This document shows positions 1-7,832 of a stretch of 64,000 bases of DNA, piece after piece. The stretch comes from Acanthosoma haemorrhoidale (taxonomy: Eukaryota; Arthropoda; Insecta; Hemiptera; Acanthosomatidae), in contig OV884009.1 of assembly GCA_930367205.1 (NCBI GenBank), positions 81,241,189-81,305,188 of the forward strand, in the 5' to 3' direction. Made by a program: the position numbers and the translations under genes. The notes below the pieces were generated by a model. It was not told the origin of the DNA. It ran no database searches and worked only from the letters and a program-made list of their open reading frames with translations. Positions within the stretch are counted from its first letter, which is position 1, and every line of letters starts with the position of its first letter.

Positions 1-462
1 CAAAACTAAATAGTTAATAAATAAATGAACGAAATATTCTTCGGATGCACTCGGTAAACACTGATGCACTTTCTTGTTTCTTGTTTTTTCATATTGGTTT
101 GAATACACCAAAACAAAAATTAATGTTTAGCTTGGTAAAATAAACATATACGATTTATATAACAATGGAAACTACGTTTTATTCTACCCCTAACATTAGG
201 AGTCTTACCTGATCAGTTGCATTCATACTTTGTATCTGCCTCCTCAACCACTTCACTCCATTCCCTCTTCGTGTTTGTCCTAGTTAAGGGAAATAATTTA
301 TATTTTTTTCATACCTCTTAATGAAAATTTTTGTATTTTGGAAATAATCCGGGCTTTTATTGCCAATAAAAGCTTGATTGTGTTATTTTACTTAAAGTAA
401 GTATATTGAAAATTGAACATTCTTTTTTTATTACCAACCTGAGTTGTGTTGGATACTTTATA
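1..462. other. non-coding sequence, no gene seen
   Basis: AT-rich sequence with scattered short A and T runs. I see no open frame of interest, no splice-flanked exon and no recognisable repeat. Confidence 0.5.
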
Positions 463-556
463 TACGAGGGTGGGCTGAAAAGTTTCCGACCTAACAAAGC
501 TTTTATTTATTTTATTATCATCTTCATGTTGAGGTCGGAAACTTTTCAGCCCACCG

Positions 557-561
<5 letters not shown>
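463..561. mobile_element. mini mariner-type MITE, copy 1
   Basis: A 99-bp hairpin element. The arms at 469-492 and 532-555 are a perfect 24-bp inverted repeat and enclose only 39 bp. The ends (TACGAGGG at 463, CGGTGTA ending at 561) carry TA dinucleotides, as expected for the TA target site of Tc1/mariner elements. A second copy lies at 61763-61873 with nearly the same loop. The element has no coding capacity, so an autonomous mariner must have moved it in trans (inference). Confidence 0.75.

Positions 562-595
<34 letters not shown>
560..595. repeat. (TA)n microsatellite
   Basis: About 18 uninterrupted TA units begin exactly at the right-hand TA end of the mini-MITE at 463-561. Insertion at a TA site is a plausible seed for the microsatellite. 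Confidence 0.9.
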
Positions 596-600
<5 letters not shown>

Positions 601-1026
601 TTAGAACATTTGGATCATTTTGTTTATCTAGTATGTTCAAGGAGGGTAAGCTATGTCCTAACCATCAATTTTATGAGCTACCTTCTATTCTTACCATTGC
701 CAATTTGTATTTTGTGATTTATGCATGTTGAGAAATATGTTTATTTGTAGGCCCTGACTCCGTGCTCCTGGATTTTCATGCTCTCTGTTTTATGACGCAG
801 AGCGTTTTATAACTGAGAGCATAAAAATGGCACGATCGAAAAATTCGATTGAAGAAATCAAAATTTACAACGGTAGTAACAACGTTGGATTTGGACATAA
901 TTTAGACGAGTTTGAAGGAAGTGGAGTAAAAGTTAATGGCAATTAATTGTTGTTCCTCCGGCGAATCTAGCCAGCAATAGTTTTTAATATCGATTGCCGA
1001 AAATTCGTATTTTCAGGTTTTTAGGG
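596..1026. other. non-coding sequence, no gene seen
   Basis: No recognisable exon or repeat. All six frames are broken by stops. Confidence 0.4.
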
Positions 1027-1337
1027 GTAGAGGAAAGTGCCCAAAACCGGAACCGCATTTTTCTTTTGATTTAAAAAAAATAGAAAATAGTAAAAAAATA
1101 TGCTTTAAAAGTGTTTTACTGTTAGAAAGTATAATTAAAAATTATTATAAAAATTATCAATAAGAAAAATGGACCAAAATGAAAAGCAAGGGAATCGGGT
1201 GATGTGTGTGCTCCACTGCGGAGTGGTAGAAGCCTAAACTATATTTACACTTGGGCCCACTGAAGTTCAGGAGACTGCTAAGTCAGGAGACCGGGGGCCC
1301 GCTTTAGGAGAGGGCGGTTTAGGGCCCTTTCCTCTAC
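1027..1337. mobile_element. MITE with 23-bp terminal inverted repeats
   Basis: A 311-bp element whose ends 1027-1049 and 1315-1337 are inverted repeats matching at 21 of 23 positions (GTAGAGGAAAGTGCCC at the left end, GTAGAGGAAAGGGCCC as the reverse complement of the right end). The right-hand third is unusually GC-rich. I could not find a convincing target-site duplication, so the superfamily is open. It has no coding capacity, and I saw no second copy in the window. Confidence 0.65.
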
Positions 1338-2748
1338 TGATAACAAATACAAACTTGTTGTTTATTTCCTAAAATTTTGTATTATTTTGATTATTGGAGG
1401 CTCGACCGGTTTTTGTAACTTTTATAAACACTTTTATAACATAACAATAAGTTATGTTCATTTAATACAATCCGGTAGAGTTTTTTTCATCAAAATCTAC
1501 GTAAAAAACAAAGTCAGATGATGTATAAACTTATTCATCAATACTTGGTATTTTCAATAAAAAAATACTTCATTTAATTTGTTAGCTATTATCACTAAAA
1601 GTCGCATTTTCAAAAAAATAATAATATCCAAATTATTGATTTAAAAATGTCTATTGAATTTGCTGGAACGCATTAAATACTCAATTTCTATTGATGGCTC
1701 TATTTTTTAAATTATCTTTGAAATTCTTTTCGAGTTTCCATCTTTAATGTGGTTTCAACCAATTGAAAAAAATAGAAATAGTTTTAAATTAGTTAAAAGA
1801 GCCCGACTTTTTTAACGTTTTAATTTTTTTCCGTACTTCTTGTTATTGCATCTTAATGGACACTTTATCAGCTTTTCTTGAGACGTTGTAAAATATACCT
1901 TTAAATTTTCATTGAGTCATGCATACGAATAGGAAGTAGATAACACCCAGACGAATGGCGGTCACCCCTAAACGAATGTAGAGGCTCACGGTTCGGGATC
2001 GGCAACAATTATTACACTGATAAGTTTTGGCCTGACTGCTATAAATACCCAGAATCAAGGCATTTCCCCCGTAGCTTATAACTGGTCGACTGCCTCAAAA
2101 TTAAGAATAGAAGCGGATGAGTAATCTTCTATGAAAAATACACCGTCTCACCAATAGTGAGGGTTGCCTTAGTATTAATAGACACCAAACCGCTCCCAAT
2201 GTGTCAGTAGCTTTCAGACATCAGCTTTAGTTGCAAGTACAGGCTAGTATCTGCTCAATATATTATGTATAGTGAAGACTGTTTCTAGAGATTGTTGTGG
2301 CTTATATTAACAATATAAACGTTGTCTATAAACACGAGTATGTACATCCATAAATTCCATTAACATCTTAGGAAAATATTAGTTGCCTAATATTCACCTT
2401 TTACTCCGCATTCGCGCTGTCAAGAAGCTAACACTACTCATATTAGTGTAGGAGGATTGAACCCATCTTACCCGGATAGGATTCAGAACCTAGTACTGGA
2501 TGGATGAAGTGATGGAAGGAGCCATCCAAGTTTTCACCAAATTAAATCTTACATAACATTTAGTATTAACTATCACTCGTTGAAAATTATTTGCTTAAAA
2601 TTGGGGGGCTTGAGAGGATTATAATAACCACCGAGCAATACAAAATGTAATAAATATCGTATTAGAACGTTTGATATAAAAATTGTACTGCAAATAATAG
2701 TAAACTTATAAAAAACAAGTGTCAATTAATTTTGTTATTATGAAACCT
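1338..2748. other. non-coding sequence, no gene seen
   Basis: AT-rich, with a slightly GC-richer patch around 1930-2230 that has no open frame. A GGGTTCAATCCT stretch near 2460 on the minus strand resembles a pol III B box but lacks a convincing A box. Confidence 0.4.
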
Positions 2749-2795
2749 CTTTATTGTGATAAAATTACAATCAGCCTTATTGGCCAATAAGTAAG
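2749..2795 (-). repeat. 3'-tip fragment of the jockey-like LINE family
   Basis: Only the last ~47 bp of the LINE family is present: on the minus strand, the two terminal hairpin stretches followed by AATAAAG. It matches the 3' end of the element at 3504-4090 with few changes. AATTAATT occurs on both sides and may be a short target duplication (weak). Confidence 0.65.
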
Positions 2796-3486
2796 TGAAT
2801 TAATTAAAAACGTATTTTATTCTATCGTGTATAAAGTTCAAATAAACCCTCTATTAACCTTAAAACCCTTAATGATACGTCATAGCAGACTTTGAATTTT
2901 ATCATACATAATTGATCTCCATATTTTGTGATGCTAACAGAAGAGCACAAAAAATAAAAGACAAGTGTCTTTTTTATTCCCGAGTTATCTGTTTACTGCC
3001 CGAACTACTAAAAATGCTACCCCCACCTGATCTTCCATACAATGTCACCAACTATCACACTTCAGAACTAAATAAATAACCAATTTTTTTATTTCTATTT
3101 TATGATAACATTTATTTATAAATACTATAGTACAATAGTTTTAATAAGCATACAAAAAAAGCTTTCTTGAAACATTTTAAAATCATCTATAGAACGCATA
3201 ATCATTTATAAACGTATAATTTTCTTCTTGAAACAGCCTCAAGTCGTAGATAAATGACAATTTAAAAAATCCTCATTTACACGTCGTTGCAAGATGCCTT
3301 GTAACACCTTCACCTAGGCATACCAGTTAAATGTAGGATCGTATCCTGTCCATTAAAGCATTTTTTCACTCTCGGTAATACCCCTTAATTTTGCAGCAAC
3401 TCAACTGTATCTTTATCACTGGATACTTCCATAAAAATATCTCTTAACGTGAACATAGCTACTACTAATCATAAACTTTGAACAAT
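2796..3486. other. non-coding sequence, no gene seen
   Basis: AT-rich sequence between two LINE fragments. No exon or repeat was recognised. Confidence 0.4.
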
Positions 3487-3503
3487 GAACAAGAGTAAAC
3501 AAT
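3487..3503. repeat. target-site duplication, left copy (GAACAAGAGTAAACAAT)
   Basis: Identical over 17 bp to 4091-4107, so the pair brackets the LINE insertion 3504-4090 exactly. A length of 17 bp is in the normal range for target-primed reverse transcription. Confidence 0.9.
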
Positions 3504-4090
3504 CAATTTAATTAATCTTCTTTATTGTGATAAAATTACAATCTGCCTTATTGGGCAATAAGCAATTGTGAGAAATGTTCTCATTCATACCATATTTACA
3601 ATTTCCATTCAGTTGCTTATTCATACAGTATCTACAAACAGCCCAGAGACCTCCCAAATTCACATGGTTGTCACCTCCCTCGCGTGCGAAAGAGGAAGCG
3701 GAGTCTTGGGAAATCCCCCACGCTCTTCCGTCAGCCGCGTCACCGGATAAGAGCCAGCGGAGGCTGACCAAGAGCGCGAAAGCCACATACGCTCAGAAGA
3801 TGCTTGCAGAAACTGGCCATTGCCAGGGCTCCCACTGTCATGCATTTATAGCAGGTCATGAGGCCACTGCCGTTTTAGTCTCCGAGGAGGATTATAGGGA
3901 TGTGTGGCGCAGTGTATTGACTGCTAGGGGATTGGGGTGGTTGGATAAGTTACTATGGAATTTCATGATCTTGGAAGGTACTAGTTCAAGAATGTAGAGT
4001 ATATTATGATCGTTATGAAGGGTTCGGTTGCTGACGTAAAAAGGTTTATTTACTATTGTTCTCAGGACTTTTGATTTGATACAGGAAGAG
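3504..4090 (-). mobile_element. 5'-truncated jockey-like LINE with perfect TSD
   Basis: A 587-bp non-LTR retrotransposon insertion on the minus strand. The 5' end is truncated at 4090 and the 3' end lies near 3515, followed by a short tail. It contains the C-terminal ~65 codons of the reverse-transcriptase polyprotein (stop at 3892), then ~380 bp of 3' UTR ending in the family's AATAAAG tip. A perfect 17-bp target duplication flanks it. The C-terminal protein resembles that of the copy at 51310-52546 (both carry VLRTIVN, TLHND and YILEL). The 3' UTR includes the GAGGAAGCGGAGTCTTGGG stretch also found near 41270 and 52350. Confidence 0.9.
3892..4090 (-). pseudogene. LINE polyprotein C-terminal remnant
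   Basis: Minus-strand frame with motifs KVLRTIVNKPFYVSNRTLHN and YILELVPSK. It corresponds to the region downstream of the reverse-transcriptase domain in jockey-type LINE proteins. It is only the tail of the protein, cut by the 5' truncation at 4090, and cannot encode an active enzyme. An open frame continues upstream to 4161, but that part is target DNA. Confidence 0.75.
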
Positions 4091-4107
4091 GAACAAGAGT
4101 AAACAAT
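4091..4107. repeat. target-site duplication, right copy
   Basis: Second copy of the 17-bp duplication at 3487-3503, with no mismatch. Confidence 0.9.
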
Positions 4108-6399
4108 GTGAAGGTCATACTCCTTCACGATATTACCCCTTTTATAAGACGGAGTCATCAATGCAAAGAAGCTTTCAATTATTAAAATAAAAACCTTAGC
4201 TAAATATGTGTGTGTTCAGTTTATAATGCAAAAATGTATTTTGATATACATTACATTTATAAAATTGTGGACAACTATAGGCAGGTTAATATTTAGGCCT
4301 CATTAACAATAATGTTCCGCATTATGGATATTTCTTAAAAACCAAAAATTTAGTTTTTTAAACAGTGTTAATTAAAATAGACAAATTACGCTGCTTAAAA
4401 GGACACGCGGAGTTCTTTTTCCTTTCTTCAACTCCATTGTGCCATTAGGGGTGAAGGTCATACATAGTCCATTTCTTCCACGTCTGCCATCATCAGCTGT
4501 CCCTCTCATTGCCATTCAAGGATATATCTCCCGATATTTTGGATTAGGTTCGAATACATGATTTTGTCAAAATCAGCGCCCCGTGCGCAAGTTCTTCTGG
4601 CTACACCTTTTGAACCAAGATTTGTGACCTATATCACTGAGTTGCCTTGCTTGCTGCTTTTAAAACCTGGAATTTAGTCCTAGTGAGCATTTATTTCGCA
4701 TTAAAGAAGACATTCGAAGTACCATTTACACCTAGAAGATATTAGGTTACTGACACTTTCACTTAAAAATGTTTTTGAAATGACAACGCTAGTGTTAATA
4801 GTTTGTTTACCGCATGTCTTACGCGATTTCCGTATAACCCTTCTTTTCCTAATGTCAGTTTTCCTTGATTTCAAAACACAGTTATTTTAGATTCGTTTAA
4901 ATGAATTTTAACGCTCAATTCTGAGCAGTATACCACTATCAATTTGATGTAATCATGTCATTGCTTACTATGCCGTCAGCATATTATAAGAGGGAGGGTC
5001 TTGTATTTTGATTTTAAAGTCAGTTTGAAGATTGCATTGTACAGCAACTGCCTTTATTCTACATACATGCCTTTTCTAGAGAGTGAAAGGTAACGGCACT
5101 GCCAAGGCCTACTGAACATGTCAGGCTGAAGGTTGGTGGTTGGAAGGAATAGACTAGTAGAGACGGGGTTCATAACGTCGACCGTGGTTCCTGAATCCTC
5201 ATTGTAGTCTTCAGCATGACACATAGTGGCCGTCGCAGGTACTTCCGACTTCCAGTCTTCAGATTACGAATTCAAAGTCTAAACATGCAGTCCAATTTTG
5301 AGAATTCTGTCACTTGCAAGCTTTGGGTGCCGCTTGGGATTTCCAAGCCTTGGAAGTCACCAAATGTGCCTAGCTGAAGATTGGAGTTAGAGTGGCTGTG
5401 GAGGGTCAGCCATTCCAGCGTGAATACTGGCAGTTCATTCCAGCCTCAAGGTCACTTATGCAAGCATCGACAGTTACGCTAACTTCTAGTCTTTAACCTG
5501 GCACAATCATATTCGGCAGTTGTTGCAACTTTGCCAAGGTCTGCCACGCTGATGTTTTGGAAAACCTGCTCAGCCTTAGACTGGCCAATACGATGCATAT
5601 ATTATTCCATAAAAGCTCAAAGTGTATTTTAATAGGCAACCACTTAACGAATCAGAAACAAAAATGTATACAGGCCTACAGAAGAAGGTTCTAATAGTTA
5701 AAAATGTGTACCAAATAAAAAATAAATATGGTAGTACCAGTTCAAATTCAATAAAAGTATGCAAAATATTTTATGTTTGATGACAACTCAATGTTAACCT
5801 GTTTGCATATTCTATGATAAGCACCAGGGTGTGCCAGGATTTTGTATTAGTCAGAATATTGAAACCAAATGGTGGCTTTGGGACTGGTTACATCGAACCT
5901 TTTGTTTTCTGTACTTCCAGCCTCATGGCCAACTATTTTATTGTTCGGACAGTTTGAATTTAAGTATATGATTGCTTCAGGGTGGTGGGACGCCCTGGCT
6001 GGTGAAATTCTGTTCAGAATACTTAACTAGTTATTGGAAACACTATATTAATTAATGAGACGAGCTATTCCTATCCCATAATGCGGAACAAGGGGTTCAG
6101 AATGATTAGGTTATACTCATAGCCAGTAGCAAATTGACTTTTGGCGGAATTTGGAAGCGTAGGCTTGATTGAAAACTTGTAAAGATTAAATTAAATGCCT
6201 CTGGGAGCTCCCATGTGTAGAAATGGTTGGTGTAACTGCTTAGTGATTAGATAATTAGGATTACATAAAGTCTTAAAACCCCCGAAAAAATTGATTTTGT
6301 AATAGAAGCTAATATTACGTGTTGTTAAATAAACTCAAACAATTACGTACAGCATATTTTGTTGTATTCATGTGTGTAATATATTTTTTTACGTTTAGA
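4108..6399. other. upstream region of the heat-shock gene; GC-richer island without an ORF
   Basis: The promoter and any 5' UTR exon of the gene starting at 6400 should lie here, but I could not place them. No array of nGAAnnTTCn heat-shock elements was seen. An island at about 5050-5570 is clearly GC-richer than its surroundings, yet every frame has stops; it may be an old transposon. A 15-bp perfect inverted repeat (TGTTCCGCATTATGG) sits at 4313-4327 and 6076-6090 and could be the ends of a decayed element. Confidence 0.4.
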
Positions 6400-6615
6400 A
6401 TGTCTTTGGTACCACTTCTCTTCAGGGACTGGTGGGATGACGTTGACCGTGAAAGACCATTGAGGCTACTTGACCAGCATTTCGGAAACGCGCTTAATAG
6501 AGACGATCTGATAAATGCATCGACCCTTATGAGGCCGAATGGTTACTTCAGGCCGTGGAGACACCAGTTGAACCGTGGGATGTCCAATATCAGTGCTGAC
6601 ACTGATAAAGTACAG
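6400..6615 (+). CDS. l(2)efl: small heat-shock protein, coding exon 1
   Basis: First coding exon (72 codons) of a three-exon gene encoding a 181-aa alpha-crystallin/Hsp20 protein, an ATP-independent holdase chaperone acting mainly in the cytosol as oligomers. The N-terminus MSLVPLLFRDWWDD, followed by LRLLDQHFG, is the hallmark of insect l(2)efl-like proteins. The exon ends in phase 0 at CAG followed by GTTGGT; exons 2 and 3 are 10410-10631 and 11393-11500. The total length is close to the ~187 aa usual for the family. The ATG at 6400 is chosen because a pyrimidine-rich ATTTTTTTACGTTTAG ends one base before it, which looks like a 3' splice site and implies an upstream 5' UTR exon. The in-frame open stretch before 6400 (from a TTG at 6319) is not family-like. 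Orthology to l(2)efl rather than to a paralogue is likely but unproven. Confidence 0.88.
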
Positions 6616-6806
6616 GTTGGTCATACTGTAGGCTAAACATTCTAGCATATAAGTGAATTTTATGTCAATTATCACTAAAATTTTCGGAATATTTGATTGA
6701 AAAAATTAAATTGTCTCCGAGATTAAAAAATCATCATTTTACTAATTTTTTAAAAATATTAATAGTATAATAAATTGTATTTTTTAAATACACACGAAGC
6801 AAAATG

Positions 6807-7381
6807 TCACTAATCCGGCCATTTTGTGGCCCCAACTGTGTACCCAATATTTTCGGAACCCCTGGCTACCGGTACGGTGGTACCGGCAAGTTTACGGCCA
6901 GGAAATGTCAATTCAATTGAAACCCTCTCATATCATTTCAGGAGCGATTCTTTGAGTTATATTCCGAACTTGGCCTAGGAAAAATCGTCATGGAATTCGA
7001 CCTTCTTCAATTTCGGATGAAAAGCATAAATCTGACATTGGTCGGGCACAAGTGTTCATCGATAATTTTAAACAACATGCTATAGAAAATAACTTTCTTC
7101 CGAAGAAATTTTATAACATCAACGAAACCGGCCTATTTTATTCAAATTGTTTAACAAATAAATAAAATCAAGAGTTTAGCCGACTCCACCAACGGTCTCA
7201 AGACCATGTAGTTGTTTAAATTATGTCTTATTTTATTTAATTCAATTGTATATTATTTTGTAAAGCAAGAAATATGTAAGAAAAGCATTAAATAAAAAAA
7301 AATTGTAAAACAAATATTTGTTTAATCTCCGGTTTAGCCATTCCATCCTATTCCCTGGTCGCGTCGAGGTTGGATTAGCGA
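6807..7381. mobile_element. pogo/Tigger-like DNA transposon relic
   Basis: Deleted remnant of a Tc1/mariner-superfamily element of the pogo/Tigger type, lying in intron 1 of the heat-shock gene. Its ends look like terminal inverted repeats: TCACTAATCCGGCC at 6807-6820 and, inverted, TCGCTAATCCAACC at 7381-7368 (11 of 14 match). Pogo-type termini commonly have this CCTCG-CTAATCC character. Inside is a short transposase fragment (6980-7164). The hAT element at 7392 is inserted within or right at its 3' end, because the duplicated target GTCTAATA directly follows GCGAGG. The outer boundaries and TA target site are not secure. Confidence 0.6.
6980..7164 (+). pseudogene. pogo/Tigger-like transposase fragment
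   Basis: One frame reads KNRHGIRPSSISD..., then ARVFIDNF-type sequence (here AQVFIDNFKQHAIENNFLP) and FYNINETGLFYS. This matches the junction of the CENP-B-type DNA-binding region and the DDE domain of jerky/Tigger transposases, where the first catalytic residue sits in an N-x-DETGL motif. The aspartate is replaced by asparagine (INETGL), so the first catalytic acid is missing. A neighbouring frame upstream (6942-6980) continues plausibly after a one-base slip in an A run. The rest of the gene is deleted. Confidence 0.6.
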
Positions 7382-7383
7382 GG

Positions 7384-7391
7384 GTCTAATA
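7384..7391. repeat. hAT target-site duplication, left (GTCTAATA)
   Basis: A perfect 8-bp direct repeat with 9909-9916 flanks the hAT element. Eight base pairs is the diagnostic duplication length for hAT transposition. Confidence 0.9.
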
Positions 7392-7405
7392 CGTATGTGG
7401 GCAAC
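7392..7405 (+). repeat. hAT left terminal inverted repeat
   Basis: CGTATGTGGGCAAC. It pairs with 9895-9908 at 10 of 14 positions; the inner GTGGGCAAC/ATGGGCAAC part is best kept and positions 2-4 have diverged. Confidence 0.8.
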
Positions 7406-7407
7406 AG

Positions 7408-7434
7408 CCGGCCCGCGGGCCGGATCCGGCCCGC
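7408..7434. repeat. overlapping perfect palindromes in hAT subterminal region
   Basis: Positions 7408-7423 form a perfect 16-bp palindrome (CCGGCCCGCGGGCCGG). Positions 7415-7434 form a perfect 20-bp palindrome centred on GGATCC. They overlap by 9 bp and can form alternative cruciforms. ATCCGGCCCGC recurs directly at 7424-7434 and 7446-7456, and GCGGCCCGC lies near the other end at 9843-9851. Repeated subterminal motifs of this kind are typical hAT transposase-binding sites. Confidence 0.85.
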
Positions 7435-7563
7435 TGTAAGATTTGATCCGGCCCGCGAGACATTTTGAAAAACCCAATTTAAAAAAAAAAAATACACTAC
7501 TTACTCATACTCATGGAATCAAGTGAGCGAGCAAGCCGAGTGGCGGTGATCATCAAAGAGTGA

Positions 7564-7616
7564 GGCGGCAAACATCAAAGTTCAAAGCCATTGATGTTTG
7601 CCGCCACACTGGCGGC
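7564..7616 (+). other. two mutually exclusive hairpins upstream of the hAT promoter
   Basis: A 15-bp perfect inverted repeat (GGCGGCAAACATCAA at 7564-7578, its complement at 7591-7605, loop of 12) overlaps a second one (GCCGCC at 7600-7605 with GGCGGC at 7611-7616, loop of 5). The shared GCCGCC can pair with only one partner at a time. Both lie upstream of the inferred start site, so they would act as DNA structures if at all. Confidence 0.7.
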
Positions 7617-7689
7617 GCAACAAAGGATTATTGCTTCGCAATTGTATTGTTCTACACTAGACGATTCTAGATCATTCCTTCATTTTGCC

Positions 7690-7726
7690 TATATAAGCGG
7701 GTGGATGGCCGGAACTTAGTTCAGTC
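7690..7726 (+). promoter_or_regulatory. hAT transposase core promoter (TATA + Inr)
   Basis: TATATAAG at 7690-7697 and TCAGTC at 7721-7726, the classic arthropod initiator TCAGTY. The spacing from the first T of the TATA box to the initiator A (7723) is 33 bp, close to ideal. The ATG at 7833 follows 110 bp downstream. No clear downstream promoter element was seen. Confidence 0.65.
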
Positions 7727-7832
7727 CTATTCGAGCTACCGTGGTGATAAGTTTGCTTTGTGACTTTGTGTGCATCTTGAGTGCTTACTAATTATACCTA
7801 TTTTCTTATTAAGTTTATCGAACGATAAGTAA

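Noticed and set aside
6319..6399. In-frame open stretch upstream of the heat-shock ATG, extending the protein by 27 codons
   Set aside because: It starts with TTG, does not resemble the family N-terminus, and an apparent 3' splice site (ATTTTTTTACGTTTAG) ends just before the ATG at 6400.
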